Source: Synechococcus sp. MVIR-18-1
GTDB taxonomy: Bacteria; Cyanobacteriota; Cyanobacteriia; PCC-6307; Cyanobiaceae
NCBI RefSeq assembly: GCF_014279835.1
Contig: NZ_CP047942.1
Coordinates: 620,001 to 684,000, forward strand
DNA length: 64,000 bases
Direction: 5' to 3'
Within the stretch, counting starts at the first letter, position 1, and every line of letters begins with the position of its first letter. A model generated the notes under the pieces. That model ran no database searches. It was given only the letters and a program-made list of their open reading frames with translations, and was not told the origin of the DNA. Below, one piece after another: positions 37,133-47,567 of this stretch. Made by a program: the position numbers and the translations under genes.

Positions 37133-37798
37133 TTAACCCACTGCAGCCGGCAGGTCCTTGCGACTGTCCAGGACCCTGTCAATCAGGCCGTAGGACACGG
37201 CTTCTTGAGGGGTGAGATAACTCATTCTGTCTGAATCGGCAGAGAGTTCTTCCACGCTGCGACCGGTGTTGGTCGAAAGGATTTCGAGCATGGCTCGCTT
37301 GTTATGCAGCACTTCTTTGGCGCGGATCTGAATGTCCGTGGCCTGGCCGCGAGCGCCGCTGCGGGGCTGATGCAACACGATGGAGGCATGGGGTAGGGCC
37401 GCTCTTTGCCCTTTGGTGCCAGCGGAAAGAATGACCGCAGCCGTTCCCATCGCCTGACCGATGCAAATCGTGTGCACAGGGGGCTTCACGTAGCGAAGCG
37501 TGTCGCAGATGGCAAAGGCTTCTGTCTCGAAGCCAATCGACTCGCCCGAGTACCAACTCGTACCCGTTGAGTTGATATAGAAATAAATCGGTTTATCTGG
37601 GTTGTCGAACTCCAAAAAGAGGAGTTGGGCAATGATCAGCTCAGTGACGTCAAGGCCGAGCTGACGCTTGGTGTCTCCGTCTGAAAACAGCGGAAGGCCC
37701 AAGTACACGATCCGCTCTTTGAGCATCAAAGAGGGAAGGTCAGGCGGCGGTGTGCGCATCACGCCTGAGTCGCCGTAATAAGGCGCTGATGTGGTCAT
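37133..37798 (-). CDS. clpR: Inactive Clp subunit ClpR
   Basis: A 221-aa ClpP homologue in which the nucleophile Ser is replaced by Gly (CIGQAMGTAAV, residue about 118), while the His (VLHQPRSG) is kept. The insertion YINSTGTSWYSGESIGFETE is characteristic of cyanobacterial ClpR. It forms heptameric rings with ClpP3. I chose the ATG at 37798 (MTTSAPYYGD); an in-frame ATG four codons upstream exists. Confidence 0.92.
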   Translation of the reverse strand: MTTSAPYYGDSGVMRTPPPDLPSLMLKERIVYLGLPLFSDGDTKRQLGLDVTELIIAQLLFLEFDNPDKPIYFYINSTGTSWYSGESIGFETEAFAICDTLRYVKPPVHTICIGQAMGTAAVILSAGTKGQRAALPHASIVLHQPRSGARGQATDIQIRAKEVLHNKRAMLEILSTNTGRSVEELSADSDRMSYLTPQEAVSYGLIDRVLDSRKDLPAAVG

Positions 37799-37837
37799 TC
37801 CGCTAAGCATCCCTGTCGTGGAGGGAGCCTAGCGGGG

Positions 37838-38986
37838 TCAAGCGGAAGGGTGCTCTTCAGCGTTGTCGGTTCTTACACCCTTGCTCTTGCTGTTTTTGCT
37901 GCTGCGGTTGGTCTTGTGCCCGTTTTTGTCTCGGCGTGCAAACACCATGCGCCCTGTTGGGGTCTGCAGAGCACCGGTTACCACGACGGGCTGACGGGAT
38001 CCGATCAGGGTCCGGCCCTCCTCAACTACCACCATCGTGCCGTCTTCGAGATAGCCCACTCCCTGACTCTCCTCTTTGCCTTCGCGCACGATTTTGAGCA
38101 ACAGCTCATCACCAGGCTGAACCTCAGGGCGAAGGGCGATCACCAATTCGCTCAGATTCATCACTTTGATCTCCTTCACCTCGGCGACCTGGGCCAGGTT
38201 GAAGTCGGCGGTCACAAGCGTGCCGCCCGTATCGCCAGCGAGCAGGAGCAAACGGTCGTCGGTACCCGTGCCTTCGTAACGGGTGCTGTTGATCACCAGT
38301 CGGCGTCCGTAGGTGTCGCGGAGATCGCGCAAAAGTTTGAGGCCACGACGCCCTTTGGCTCGTTTCTCCAGGTTGGTGGAGTCGGCCAGCTGCTGCATCT
38401 CGTCGATCACCGTTTGAGCAACGATCGCCTGACCTTCCAGTAGGCCGCAGGCCAACATGCCGCGGATTCGCCCATCGATGATCACGCTGGTATCGAGGAT
38501 CTTTGGGGTCGCAGGGGTGAGAACGCCATCGGCGACCAGTAAGGCTTCCGTGCTTGTGGGGTTGAACAGGCGCAGGAGCGTGCGTCCGTGAACCTCAGCG
38601 AGGTTGTATCCCAGAACCCCAAAAAACACATTGCTGAGCACCGCAGCCAAGGGTTTGAGCAGGGTCACGCCACCGGCAAGGGGGAGTAGCAGGATGGGCG
38701 CCAGCAACAAGTTGGCGACCAATAAACCAAGGATCAGTCCCACCGACCGACTGATCAATAAATCGGTGGGCATCGTGCGCACCTGCTGCATCAGTTGCAG
38801 GCGCAACCGCTTAAAAACAAGGCCTGCAACGAGGCCTATGCCGGTGCCAACACCTGTGAGCCCGAGGCGCACCCGTTGGACATCGGTGACATCGTCCAGC
38901 ATCTCTTGTGGAAGGAGATGAACTCCCATCCAGCCGGTGGCTCCACCGGAGATCAGAAATAGGACCAGGATGAGAACTTCAACCAT
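37838..38986 (-). CDS. PIN/TRAM domain membrane protein
   Basis: A 382-aa protein of the YacL type: four N-terminal membrane helices, a PIN nuclease domain (ILDTSVIIDGRI, DEMQQLAD, LVTADFNLAQVAE with the acidic residues) and a C-terminal TRAM RNA-binding domain. A Lys/Ser-rich tail ends it. The likely role is RNA turnover or processing at the membrane. It precedes clpR by 39 bp and may be co-transcribed. Confidence 0.87.
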   Translation of the reverse strand: MVEVLILVLFLISGGATGWMGVHLLPQEMLDDVTDVQRVRLGLTGVGTGIGLVAGLVFKRLRLQLMQQVRTMPTDLLISRSVGLILGLLVANLLLAPILLLPLAGGVTLLKPLAAVLSNVFFGVLGYNLAEVHGRTLLRLFNPTSTEALLVADGVLTPATPKILDTSVIIDGRIRGMLACGLLEGQAIVAQTVIDEMQQLADSTNLEKRAKGRRGLKLLRDLRDTYGRRLVINSTRYEGTGTDDRLLLLAGDTGGTLVTADFNLAQVAEVKEIKVMNLSELVIALRPEVQPGDELLLKIVREGKEESQGVGYLEDGTMVVVEEGRTLIGSRQPVVVTGALQTPTGRMVFARRDKNGHKTNRSSKNSKSKGVRTDNAEEHPSA

Positions 38987-39056
38987 GGCAATCGGTCGTG
39001 CCGTTCACTCCGTATGCAGGCAGCATGCACCATCTTCCGTCGCTCTGCCTGCGCAG

Positions 39057-40316
39057 ATGATCGCATCTGCACCTCGCAGCGCCTATTTACACATTCCTTT
39101 TTGCCATCGGCGTTGTTTTTATTGCGATTTCGCGGTGGTGCCTCTCGGCGATCGAGCTGATGCGTTTGGTGGGTCTGGTAGTGGTTCGATCGAGGCCTAT
39201 CTGGATCTACTCAGCGCAGAGATCAGCCTGTCTCCCCAAGGCCCTGCACTGGCCACTGTGTACGTGGGGGGTGGCACGCCATCGCTATTGAGGCCTGATC
39301 AAATTTCAGGGCTATTGCAGCAGCTCAGAGGCCGATTCGGGTTCCAGCAGGGTGCCGAAATCACCTTGGAAATGGACCCTGCCACGTTTGAACAGAGTGA
39401 TCTTCAATCCCTGATCGCTGCGGGCGTGACCCGGGTGAGTTTGGGAGGGCAAAGTTTTGACGATGAGAGGCTTGCGGCCCTTGGGCGCCGACATCGCCGG
39501 CAGGATTTGCTGGAGGCCTGCCATTGGCTCCAAGAGTCGTTGCAGGTGGGTGGACTGCAGAGCTGGAGCTTGGATCTGATTCGAAACCTTCCAGATCAGG
39601 GGGACGAGGAGTGGGAGGCGCAGCTGGAGCAGGCCGTTGCTGTGCAAGCCCCCCACGTATCGATCTACGACCTCAGCGTGGAGCCAGGCACAGTGTTTGC
39701 TTGGCGCGAGAAGCGTGGTGAGTTGGCGCTTCCAGAGGAGGACGCTGCCGCCGACCGCATCGCCTTCACCAGCCGCAGGCTGAGGCGCGCTGGTTACAGC
39801 CGCTATGAAATCTCAAATTTCGCCAGACCAGGCCATGCCTCCAGGCATAACCGGGTGTACTGGAGTGGCGCGGGCTGGTGGGCGTTTGGGCTGGGTGCGA
39901 CCAGTGCTCCCTGGGGGGAGCGGATGGCCCGTCCTCGAACCCGTGAGGCCTATGCCGCCTGGTTGCAGGGCCAAAGGCAAGAGCTCGATTCCAGCTTGGT
40001 TCGAGAGTCAGCGGGGAGCATGCCTCTGGATGATCGCTTGCTCGTAGGACTGCGCTGCCATGAAGGCGTGGACCTTTGGGATCTTGCGAGACGCTGCGGC
40101 TGGGACGAACGGCGTTGCAACCATGATTTGCCTGCCCTAGAGGCACGCTGGCAACCCTTCGTCGACATAGGCCTGATGGAACGCCTTGGCCGTCGCTGGC
40201 GCCTCAGCGATCCCGAGGGGATGGCTGTTAGCAATCAGGTGCTTGTGGAGGTGGTGGAGTGGTGGGAGTTGCTCCCTGATCCCGTTGCTCCTTTAGCCAG
40301 CTTTTCAGAGCGGTGA
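39057..40316 (+). CDS. hemW: HemW-like radical SAM protein
   Basis: A 419-aa protein. The radical-SAM cluster motif is CHRRCFYC (CxxxCxxC) in an [13 protein letters not shown] context, with the added Phe-Cys order of HemW/HemN-like proteins. [10 protein letters not shown] and [19 protein letters not shown] follow, and the C-terminal HemW domain is complete. HemW is a heme chaperone rather than coproporphyrinogen oxidase in most bacteria. The ATG at 39057 is chosen. The end overlaps panB by 89 bp on the opposite strand. Confidence 0.88.
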   Translation: MIASAPRSAYLHIPFCHRRCFYCDFAVVPLGDRADAFGGSGSGSIEAYLDLLSAEISLSPQGPALATVYVGGGTPSLLRPDQISGLLQQLRGRFGFQQGAEITLEMDPATFEQSDLQSLIAAGVTRVSLGGQSFDDERLAALGRRHRRQDLLEACHWLQESLQVGGLQSWSLDLIRNLPDQGDEEWEAQLEQAVAVQAPHVSIYDLSVEPGTVFAWREKRGELALPEEDAAADRIAFTSRRLRRAGYSRYEISNFARPGHASRHNRVYWSGAGWWAFGLGATSAPWGERMARPRTREAYAAWLQGQRQELDSSLVRESAGSMPLDDRLLVGLRCHEGVDLWDLARRCGWDERRCNHDLPALEARWQPFVDIGLMERLGRRWRLSDPEGMAVSNQVLVEVVEWWELLPDPVAPLASFSER

Positions 40317-41046
40317 TGCTGAGTTCACGGCCTTGCATGCGGGCCGGGGTGAAGGGTGGTTGGCTTGGCGTTAAGCCCAGCAGGTCCGCGGTCACGCTGA
40401 CCTGCCCGTCGCAATCGTCCCCGGCGCCGATCCCGATCACCGGAATGGACAAGTGGCGTCGCATGCGACCAGCGAGTTCGCCAGGCACATGCTCCAAAAC
40501 AAGAGAGAAACAACCGGCGTCCTGTAGGGCTTGCGCTTGGCGGTGCAGTTTGTCCTGGCTGCGCGGATCGATGCCTTGACGCCGGTAGCCGAGGCGGTGC
40601 ACGGCCTGAGGGGTGAGTCCGAGGTGGCCCATCACTGGGATGCCCATGCGGACGAGGCGATCCACAACGGCAACCACCTCGGGCTCTCCGCCCTCAAGCT
40701 TGACGGCAGCGGCATCCGACTCTTTGAGAATGGTGCCTGCAGCGGCGACGGCGCGATCGAGGCCGCATTGATAACTCAGGAATGGCAGATCGCACACCAC
40801 CAGCGGTTGCTGGGCGAGAGGTTTGCTCAGCCCTCGGCATACGGCCTGGCTGTGATGAAGCATTTGTTCAAGTGTTACCGGAAGGGTGGTGGCATGGCCA
40901 AGAACCACCATCGCGAGTGAATCACCCACTAAAACCACATCGGCGCCTGCTTCTTCAACCAAAGCAGCACTGAGACCATCCCAGGCTGTGAGCATTGTGA
41001 TCGCTCTCCCTGATTGCTTGAAGCGAATCAATTCAGCTGGGCGCAT
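40228..41046 (-). CDS. panB: 3-methyl-2-oxobutanoate hydroxymethyltransferase
   Basis: About 272 aa; makes ketopantoate for pantothenate/CoA. Recognisable are [57 protein letters not shown]-like and [17 protein letters not shown] chose the ATG at 41046, which has GGAAGG a few bases upstream; an ATG at 41061 adds five residues. Its 3' end overlaps hemW antisense. The SRP RNA gene begins about 40 bp from its start, divergent. Confidence 0.93.
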   Translation of the reverse strand: MRPAELIRFKQSGRAITMLTAWDGLSAALVEEAGADVVLVGDSLAMVVLGHATTLPVTLEQMLHHSQAVCRGLSKPLAQQPLVVCDLPFLSYQCGLDRAVAAAGTILKESDAAAVKLEGGEPEVVAVVDRLVRMGIPVMGHLGLTPQAVHRLGYRRQGIDPRSQDKLHRQAQALQDAGCFSLVLEHVPGELAGRMRRHLSIPVIGIGAGDDCDGQVSVTADLLGLTPSQPPFTPARMQGRELSITALKSWLKEQRDQGATPTTPPPPQAPDC

Positions 41047-41077
41047 CGGCCCTTCCGCCATAAAAGAGGTTCATTGC

Positions 41078-41083
41078 TAACAT
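41078..41083 (+). promoter_or_regulatory. Probable extended -10 element of the SRP RNA gene
   Basis: TAACAT preceded by TGC forms an extended -10 hexamer about 7 bases before the expected RNA start. No convincing -35 is seen. Confidence 0.45.
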
Positions 41084-41088
41084 TGCAT

Positions 41089-41187
41089 CGATTCGGATCC
41101 ATGCGGTCCAGACGCCCAAACCTGGTCAGAACCGGAAGGGAGCAGCCACACGGGATGCTCTGGGCAGGCGTGGACTCCGGGTCACCA
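41089..41187 (+). ncRNA. ffs: Signal recognition particle RNA (4.5S type)
   Basis: The universal SRP loop GGTCAGAACCGGAAGGGAGC (41124-41143) is followed by AGCC, and the flanks pair to a long hairpin (GTCCA...TGGAC, CGCC...GGCG). This is the short bacterial SRP RNA that binds Ffh. End points are estimated from the pairing and the upstream -10. It lies between panB and ftsZ. Confidence 0.92.
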
Positions 41188-41191
41188 ACTT

Positions 41192-42301
41192 CTAGTTGTT
41201 GTTTTGGCGTTGCTGCCGCTGCCTGAGGAAATCAGGAATGCGCGCTCCGCTTTCAGGGACAAGGTTTGTGTTTGGGCTTGGCTCAAATGCTGAAACGGCT
41301 GGCCTCGCAATGCTGCGCTCTGAGCGATAAGGATTTCCGTCCGTAAAGCCCGTAGCGATCACGGTCACGTGAATCTCACCCTCGAGGCGTTCATCCACCA
41401 CAGCGCCAACAATGATGTTGGCTTCTGGATCCACCACGTCATAAATCACTTCTGATGCCGTGGTCATGTCCTCCAGGGTCATGTCCCGGCCGCCACTGAT
41501 GTTGATCACGCAGCCGCTGGCACCATCGATGCGAGCGGCTTCGAGCAAGGGGCTGTTGATGGCTGTTTGTGCCGCTTCGACCGCCCTTGATCGACCTGAA
41601 CCCACACCAATACCCAGCAGGGCAGTACCGGCTTCGGTCATCACGGAGCGAACGTCAGCGAAGTCAACGTTGACCAGGCCTGGGAGGGTGATGATGTCGC
41701 TGATTCCCTTCACTCCCATACGCAGAACGTCATCAGCGCTGCGGAAGGCTTCCTGCAGAGGTGCTCCAGCGATGGCATCCCGAAGACGATCGTTGGGGAT
41801 CACGATCAAAGTGTCTACGTGCTCTGCCAGGCGGGCGATGCCTTCATCGGCCTGGCGCATCCTGCGGCGACCCTCAAAACTGAATGGCTTGGTCACGATG
41901 CCAACGGTGAGAGCTCCGCTTTCCTTAGCGACTTCGGCGACGACGGGAGCGGCACCAGTTCCGGTGCCACCTCCCATGCCCGCGGCTATAAAGACCAGAT
42001 CAGCGCCTTGTAACGCCTGTTGAAGATCAGCCCGTGATTCTTCGGCCGCTTTTTGGCCAATGCTGGGATTGCCGCCAGCTCCAAGTCCACGGGTGAGCGT
42101 TTGCCCCAACTGAACGCGATTATCGGCAGCGGATTGAATCAGCGCCTGTGCATCGGTGTTTAAAACGCGATAGGCAACTCCTTCCAGGTCGCTCAAGATC
42201 ATGCGATTGACGGCGTTGCTGCCACCACCTCCAACACCGATCACTTCGATCCGGGCTGATTGGCTAGGCGAGATGCCCTCTGGATTCATGGATGAGGACA
42301 T
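41192..42301 (-). CDS. ftsZ: Cell division protein FtsZ
   Basis: About 369 aa, a tubulin-like GTPase forming the division ring. The GTP motif [12 protein letters not shown], the tubulin signature [11 protein letters not shown] and the C-terminal peptide RIPDFLRQR (contact for partners) are present. The start is uncertain: the frame is open to 42436, with in-frame ATGs at 42355, 42322, 42301 and 42289; I chose 42301 from SD-like GTGAG and the usual length. It follows ftsQ. Confidence 0.95.
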   Translation of the reverse strand: MSSSMNPEGISPSQSARIEVIGVGGGGSNAVNRMILSDLEGVAYRVLNTDAQALIQSAADNRVQLGQTLTRGLGAGGNPSIGQKAAEESRADLQQALQGADLVFIAAGMGGGTGTGAAPVVAEVAKESGALTVGIVTKPFSFEGRRRMRQADEGIARLAEHVDTLIVIPNDRLRDAIAGAPLQEAFRSADDVLRMGVKGISDIITLPGLVNVDFADVRSVMTEAGTALLGIGVGSGRSRAVEAAQTAINSPLLEAARIDGASGCVINISGGRDMTLEDMTTASEVIYDVVDPEANIIVGAVVDERLEGEIHVTVIATGFTDGNPYRSERSIARPAVSAFEPSPNTNLVPESGARIPDFLRQRQQRQNNN

Positions 42302-42432
42302 CTCACTGCTCACAATCTCCATTATTTGAGCTTGTACCGCTGGAATCGGTTGCATTATGGGGCTGTGAGTGGATTTTGCAGACAAAAGTGATACAGGAAC
42401 TTGATTGTCACGATCATTTCGACCTGAGTGCG

Positions 42433-43302
42433 TCAACGATTGCTGACTTTCACCGGGGTTGTTGGCTTGGGCGCTGGCCGTAACTTCAGCTCAGGTTGGC
42501 TTGGGTCACTGAGATCCAAGCCTTCATTGAACGTACCGCGCAGGTTGGGAGGAAGGCTTTGCGTGAGTTGCGCAATCGTTTTGAACTGTTGCTCTAACAG
42601 GGCCTCATTGCTGCCGAGATAAATGAGGCCAAGCATCTCAATGCGCAGACTGACGCCACCGGCGGGTTCCACCACAATTGTTTTCAGTGGTCGACCTAGC
42701 AGATCTCGTTGTTGAAGGATGCGGGCAATGACTGTGCGTCGATTGGAAATCCAGCCTTCAACTTTTACTGCGCTCGCTGGCTTTTCCCCCCGCTTGGCCA
42801 TGTCCATCGGCATCCACTGAGCCTCCCGGTCCACCATGCCCCGCTCGATTCCTTTGGGGCCCATACGGGAGGCAGCCGCGATCGGGCGACGTTCCACGAG
42901 TTGGATGTCGAGGCCTGGGGGAAGAAGGCGGCGCTGAACGGACACCTCCTGCACAGGCAGTTCCTGCATCAATTTGGACTCGATCTCACCAGGCTCAAGG
43001 CTCAACAGTGATTGGGGAAAGGAGAGGCCTGCAGCCTTCACCACTATGTTTTCGTCCATCCGCTGGCTTCCGCTGATCTGAATTTGTGACGCGGATCGCA
43101 GGTTCCACCCCAGGGTCAGCAGTAGCCAGCTCAATCCAGTGGCCGTGAGTAGAAAAAAAACAAGACGCCACAGTTGAATCAAGCGCTCTTGCCTGCGCTC
43201 TTGGCGCAGCCTTCGACGCCGCTCCACACCAGGGGGAAGCGGGCCTTGGCTTTTGCGTTTGCCGCGCTTGAGGCCCTTCTTGCTGGAGGCGTCCGGGCTC
43301 AC
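42433..43302 (-). CDS. ftsQ: Cell division protein FtsQ (POTRA)
   Basis: A 289-aa single-pass membrane protein: a very basic cytoplasmic tail ([15 protein letters not shown]), one helix ([16 protein letters not shown]), a POTRA domain starting at [19 protein letters not shown] and the FtsQ beta domain. The GTG start at 43302 overlaps the preceding TGA as GTGA. It connects the Z ring to wall synthesis. It lies directly before ftsZ. Confidence 0.88.
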   Translation of the reverse strand: MSPDASSKKGLKRGKRKSQGPLPPGVERRRRLRQERRQERLIQLWRLVFFLLTATGLSWLLLTLGWNLRSASQIQISGSQRMDENIVVKAAGLSFPQSLLSLEPGEIESKLMQELPVQEVSVQRRLLPPGLDIQLVERRPIAAASRMGPKGIERGMVDREAQWMPMDMAKRGEKPASAVKVEGWISNRRTVIARILQQRDLLGRPLKTIVVEPAGGVSLRIEMLGLIYLGSNEALLEQQFKTIAQLTQSLPPNLRGTFNEGLDLSDPSQPELKLRPAPKPTTPVKVSNR

Positions 43303-43709
43303 AAGTCGCAGCGTGCACGAGACATCAGCTGATCCATCCAACGTCTGGCACGATCAGCATCAGCAAAGGGCACGTCGAGCTGACGGCCATTCCCAATCAA
43401 CCTGAGACGGCAACGACCTTGAGATTCACTGGCCAGGGGCGCCTCCCCTGATGCCAAGGCCATTAATTCGACCAATTCAAGGCCCTTAATCACAAACTGC
43501 CCCTCGTCTTGGAAGGACCCAGCGCTAAAGCTGCTCCAGCGCAGTTCTCCATCCTTGAGAAGTGCTGCGCCGCAGCCATCGAGTTTGGCTAACTCAGACC
43601 CTTCGCTCCAGGTTCGGAACAGATTTTGACGACGACGCTCGAGCCACCCCAGTGCTACGAGCAGCACAAAGGCGACGAGGAGTGGAAGCCAGAGCAGACC
43701 TTCAATCAT
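43299..43709 (-). CDS. Membrane-anchored protein in the division cluster, unknown
   Basis: A 136-aa protein with an N-terminal membrane helix (LLWLPLLVAFVLLVALGWL) and a soluble domain of beta strands. No family recognised. It is located between ddl and ftsQ and translationally coupled to ftsQ (GTGA overlap), so a part in wall or division processes is plausible (inference). Confidence 0.6.
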   Translation of the reverse strand: MIEGLLWLPLLVAFVLLVALGWLERRRQNLFRTWSEGSELAKLDGCGAALLKDGELRWSSFSAGSFQDEGQFVIKGLELVELMALASGEAPLASESQGRCRLRLIGNGRQLDVPFADADRARRWMDQLMSRARCDL

Positions 43710-43728
43710 CGCTTGTCTGGATGTTGAT

Positions 43729-44790
43729 TCATTCTTGCGCTGTGTAGACCAGCTGGGCCACTAAGTCTGATAAAGCGACACCACTGGCCTCCCAAAGCAT
43801 GGGATACATGCTTTGGGAGGTGAATCCAGGCAGGGTATTGATCTCGTTGAGCCAGATATCACCGCTGTGCTCATCGTAAAAAACATCCACCCGGGCCAAG
43901 CCATAGGCATGAACAGCCGTACAGGCTTGCAGGGCAATCTCCTGAACCTGGGCGCTCACTTGGTCGGGAAGGGGAGCTGGAATCAGCGTTTGGCTGCAGC
44001 CGTCGGTGTATTTGGTGTCGTAGTCATACCAATCGGCATCAAAGCTGATTTCGCCCACCACAGATGCCTTGAGCTGTTGCCGTCCGAGTACGGCGCATTC
44101 CAACTCGCGTGCGGCAACACCACGTTCCACCACAAGGCGACTGTCATGGCGTGTCGCTTCCTGCAGGCCCGCAAGCAGTTGGTCTCGATCACGCGCTTTG
44201 CTGATCCCAACGGATGAGCCCATGTTTGCCGGCTTGACGAAGCAGGGATATCCCAATTCCGTTTCGATCCTGGCGATCAGCTTGTTGTGGCGTTCAGGGT
44301 GGTTGAGGTCCGCAGCGTTTAGCCCCACGTAAGGAACTTGGGGTAGACCTGCGGCTGCAAAAGCAGCTTTCATGGCCAGCTTGTCCATCCCTACGGCTGA
44401 ACCGAGCACGCCGGAGCCCACATAGGGCTTCCCCATCAAGGTGAACAAACCTTGGACCGTGCCGTCTTCTCCATTTGGACCATGAAGGACGGGGAACCAC
44501 ACGTCCACGCGGTCATTGTCGAGCGGTAGGGAGCGGAATCCCGCTGGTGGTAATGGCTGGGGAAGGCTGTCATCTGCCGGTGGCTGCTTTTTCTCGAGAA
44601 CGCCATTGGCAATCTGCTCAGGCCACCAACGCCCCGTCCGATCGATGTAAACCGGAACCACCTCGAAGTGATCTTGATTTTTCCCCTCTTGGAGGGCGTT
44701 AATGATCGTGATCGCTGAGCGAATCGACACGGCATGCTCACCGGATGCTCCTCCGAACACCACGCCAATGCGAACGGGAGAAGAGGGCAT
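43729..44790 (-). CDS. ddl: D-alanine--D-alanine ligase
   Basis: A 353-aa ATP-grasp enzyme that makes D-Ala-D-Ala for peptidoglycan. Motifs: [51 protein letters not shown] and [17 protein letters not shown]. The ATG at 44790 gives the typical start; an upstream ATG adds five residues. It lies in the ddl-orf-ftsQ-ftsZ order common in many bacteria. Confidence 0.95.
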   Translation of the reverse strand: MPSSPVRIGVVFGGASGEHAVSIRSAITIINALQEGKNQDHFEVVPVYIDRTGRWWPEQIANGVLEKKQPPADDSLPQPLPPAGFRSLPLDNDRVDVWFPVLHGPNGEDGTVQGLFTLMGKPYVGSGVLGSAVGMDKLAMKAAFAAAGLPQVPYVGLNAADLNHPERHNKLIARIETELGYPCFVKPANMGSSVGISKARDRDQLLAGLQEATRHDSRLVVERGVAARELECAVLGRQQLKASVVGEISFDADWYDYDTKYTDGCSQTLIPAPLPDQVSAQVQEIALQACTAVHAYGLARVDVFYDEHSGDIWLNEINTLPGFTSQSMYPMLWEASGVALSDLVAQLVYTAQE

Positions 44791-44828
44791 GGTGCGGCCG
44801 TTCATTCAAGAAGCGAACCCGAAAGGTA

Positions 44829-46307
44829 TCAGTTGATCACCGGTGTGCCAGTGAGTGAGAACGAGCGAACTTGATCGATTCGAACATCGACAAGATCTCC
44901 GGCACGATGCGTGCTGCCGTTAGGGGAGTCAGCTGAGAAAAAGGTGAGCCTGTTGGTGCGCGTCCGCCCCATGAGCTGGCTTGGATCTTTGGGATTGACC
45001 CCCTCGGCGAGCACTTGCTCGACCCGGCCGGCGTAACGAGCATTCCGCTCTTTTGCCGTGGATTCCACAAGCGCATTGATCTCCTGCAGGCGTGCCACTT
45101 TCACGTCTTCTGACAGCTGATTGTTCCAGTCCGCAGCTGGTGTGTTGGGTCTTGGTGAATAGGCGGCTGTATTCACTTGGTCAAAGCCAATCTCCTCAAT
45201 TAACGCCAGGGTGCGTCTGTATTGCGCATCGGTTTCGCCGGGAAAGGCCACGATCACATCGGCACTGATGGCGGCATCAGGCATGCGCTCGCGAATGCGA
45301 TCAATGATGCGGCGATAGCGCTCAACGGTGTACCCGCGGGCCATGGCTTTCAGCAGTTCGTTATCACCGCTTTGAAAAGGGATATGAAAGTGTTCGCACA
45401 CTTTGGGGAGGTCAGCGCAGGCATCAATCAGGCGCTCGGTGAAATATCTCGGGTGACTCGTGGCAAAGCGCAGGCGTTCGATGCCCTCCACGTCATGCAC
45501 CTGGTAGAGGAGATCTGTGAGGGTGTGTTGGCGTCGACCCTCGGCGGTAATCCCTGGTAGATCGCGGCCATAGGCATCAATATTTTGTCCAAGCAGGGTG
45601 ATCTCTTTAAAACCACGAGCTGCTAGCCCCTCCATTTCCAAAATGATCGAGTCCGGCAGCCGGGATTGCTCTTTGCCACGAACCGAGGGCACAACGCAAT
45701 AGGTGCACCGTTCGTTGCAGCCATAGATCACATTCACCCAAGCGCAGGTGCTGCTATCGCGCCTGGCGGTGGTGAGGTCTTCGAGGATGTGATGGTCTTC
45801 CGTCGCGACCACCTGTTGTCCGGTTTGGACTTGTGTGAGCAGGGTCTCGAGGCGATTGGCGTGCTGGGGTCCCATCACCAAATCCAGCTCTGGCACGCGG
45901 CGCAGTAGGGACTCTCCCTCCTGTTGAGCGACGCAGCCAGCTACCACCAAGGTGAGGTTCGGATTGGTTCGCTTGCGGATGGCCTGGCGACCCAAATAGC
46001 TGTACACCTTTTGTTCGGCGTTGTCGCGAATGGTGCAGGTGTTGTAGAGAACGAGATCGGCATCCAGTTCAGCCTTGGCTTCCTGGTAACCCATGGTTTC
46101 CAGGATTCCTGCCATCCGCTCGGAATCGGCTTTGTTCATCTGGCAGCCAAACGTGGTGATCCAGTAGCTGCCCCGCTGCTGCTCGTCCCGATTAGAGGAT
46201 TCGGGGTTGGTCTTGGTCAGACTGGGGCTGGCGGGACTGGAGAGAGCCAAAGCGGGTGGCGATCCTGGAGACCGACGACGGTGAAATCTTCTTTTAGTTT
46301 GAGTCAC
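44829..46307 (-). CDS. miaB: tRNA-2-methylthio-N6-isopentenyladenosine synthase MiaB
   Basis: About 492 aa, a radical SAM methylthiotransferase. The N-terminal MTTase domain has Cys ligands in [22 protein letters not shown] and VVAGCVAQQ; the radical-SAM motif is GCNERCTYC; a TRAM domain ends it. It converts i6A37 to ms2i6A37. I chose the GTG at 46307; the frame extends to 46514 but that would overlap the divergent epimerase gene. Confidence 0.93.
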   Translation of the reverse strand: MTQTKRRFHRRRSPGSPPALALSSPASPSLTKTNPESSNRDEQQRGSYWITTFGCQMNKADSERMAGILETMGYQEAKAELDADLVLYNTCTIRDNAEQKVYSYLGRQAIRKRTNPNLTLVVAGCVAQQEGESLLRRVPELDLVMGPQHANRLETLLTQVQTGQQVVATEDHHILEDLTTARRDSSTCAWVNVIYGCNERCTYCVVPSVRGKEQSRLPDSIILEMEGLAARGFKEITLLGQNIDAYGRDLPGITAEGRRQHTLTDLLYQVHDVEGIERLRFATSHPRYFTERLIDACADLPKVCEHFHIPFQSGDNELLKAMARGYTVERYRRIIDRIRERMPDAAISADVIVAFPGETDAQYRRTLALIEEIGFDQVNTAAYSPRPNTPAADWNNQLSEDVKVARLQEINALVESTAKERNARYAGRVEQVLAEGVNPKDPSQLMGRTRTNRLTFFSADSPNGSTHRAGDLVDVRIDQVRSFSLTGTPVIN

Positions 46308-46347
46308 CGCCAACTTGTGGCAGCTTGGGGATTGGCGTTTCAGGACG

Positions 46348-47421
46348 ATGGGCTGGTTTCTTCGGCGCTTTTCTCTTACCAAAGCGGTGCCGCTTGCCAT
46401 TAGCCGCGGAACCACGGCCCAGGTGGAACATCTTGAGCTCACCTTCAGCCTGGATGGCTGCATTGGCCGCGGCGAAACGGGAGGATTTGATACTGGGCAT
46501 CGCGCCTTCAGCACCGATTACTTGGCTTCGGAGCTCGAGGCTTTGCTGCCAAAGCTGGGCGATCTAGATCCTGCTGATCGCCAGCGACTCGCTCCTTTAT
46601 TGGAGCCGTTGTCACCCCCGGCCCGTTGTGCTGTCGACCTCGCTCTTTGGGATTGGTGGGGGCAAAGGCTGGGACAGCCGGTTTGGCGCTTGTTTGGTCT
46701 CGATGGCAGTTGCTCTGTTGCGACAAGCGTGACCCTGGGGCTCGGGTCAGTCGATGAGGTGGTGAGTCGTCTTCAGCGTTGGTGGCGGCAGTTGCCAGCA
46801 ACACGCATCAAACTCAAACTTGGCAGCGCTGATGGCTGCGATCACGATCGGGCCCTGTTGGCGGCGGTAGCCCAAGCCTTGCAGGAGCACGGGCAACAGC
46901 ATCAGCAGCAGATGGAGCTTCAAGTGGATGCCAACGGCGGCTGGAGTCTCGAGGAGGCAAAGGCGATGCAGGCCTCACTGCAACAGGCAGGGGTGGTGTT
47001 GCTGGAGCAGCCCATGGCGGCCGTACTCGATCCCGAGCGTGATACGGCTGCCTTTGCGGCGCTTAAGCCCCATTGCGCCATGCCCCTTGTGGCCGATGAG
47101 AGCTGTTGGGATCTCCAGGATTTGTTGCGCCTCGCCCCCCATGTGGATGGGGTGAATCTCAAGTTGCTGAAAAGCGGAGGGCTCAGTGAGGCTTGGCTGA
47201 TGGCTCAGGTGGCTCAGCGCTTGGATGTGGATCTGATGATTGGCTGTTACTCCGACAGCCTCTTGCTCAATGGGGCGGCCGCCCAGCTGCTGCCCTTGAT
47301 CCGCTGGCCTGATCTCGACAGCCATCTCAATCTTGTCGATGACCCCTATCGGGGGCTCGACTTGGTAGGAGATCAAATGCGAGCCCCGGCGGCGGCTGGG
47401 CTTGGGATCACCCGCGCCTGA
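46348..47421 (+). CDS. Dipeptide epimerase-like enolase superfamily enzyme (DgcA-like)
   Basis: A 357-aa enolase-superfamily protein. The KxK base pair is RIKLKLG, metal ligands lie in DANGGW, LLEQP and VADES, and the second base Lys in [15 protein letters not shown], which is the L-Ala-D/L-Glu epimerase pattern. The neighbour is a DUF1611 protein; elsewhere this pair acts in D-glutamate use as N-acetyl-D-glutamate racemase (DgcA) and acetyltransferase (DgcN) (from memory). The ATG at 46348 is chosen; a TTG at 46315 is possible. Confidence 0.8.
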   Translation: MGWFLRRFSLTKAVPLAISRGTTAQVEHLELTFSLDGCIGRGETGGFDTGHRAFSTDYLASELEALLPKLGDLDPADRQRLAPLLEPLSPPARCAVDLALWDWWGQRLGQPVWRLFGLDGSCSVATSVTLGLGSVDEVVSRLQRWWRQLPATRIKLKLGSADGCDHDRALLAAVAQALQEHGQQHQQQMELQVDANGGWSLEEAKAMQASLQQAGVVLLEQPMAAVLDPERDTAAFAALKPHCAMPLVADESCWDLQDLLRLAPHVDGVNLKLLKSGGLSEAWLMAQVAQRLDVDLMIGCYSDSLLLNGAAAQLLPLIRWPDLDSHLNLVDDPYRGLDLVGDQMRAPAAAGLGITRA

Positions 47422-47567
47422 CTGCGACAAAGAACGCTCTTTTGTGTTGTTGCCCCAAAGTCTTGCTAGAGGCGTAGAGAAGAGCTGCCTGAGTTGTTCT
47501 GGTCCGCTCGGGTCGTCATCGCAACGGGATTGGATTGAACAACCCTTGTCCTGAGGGGTTTGAACAG

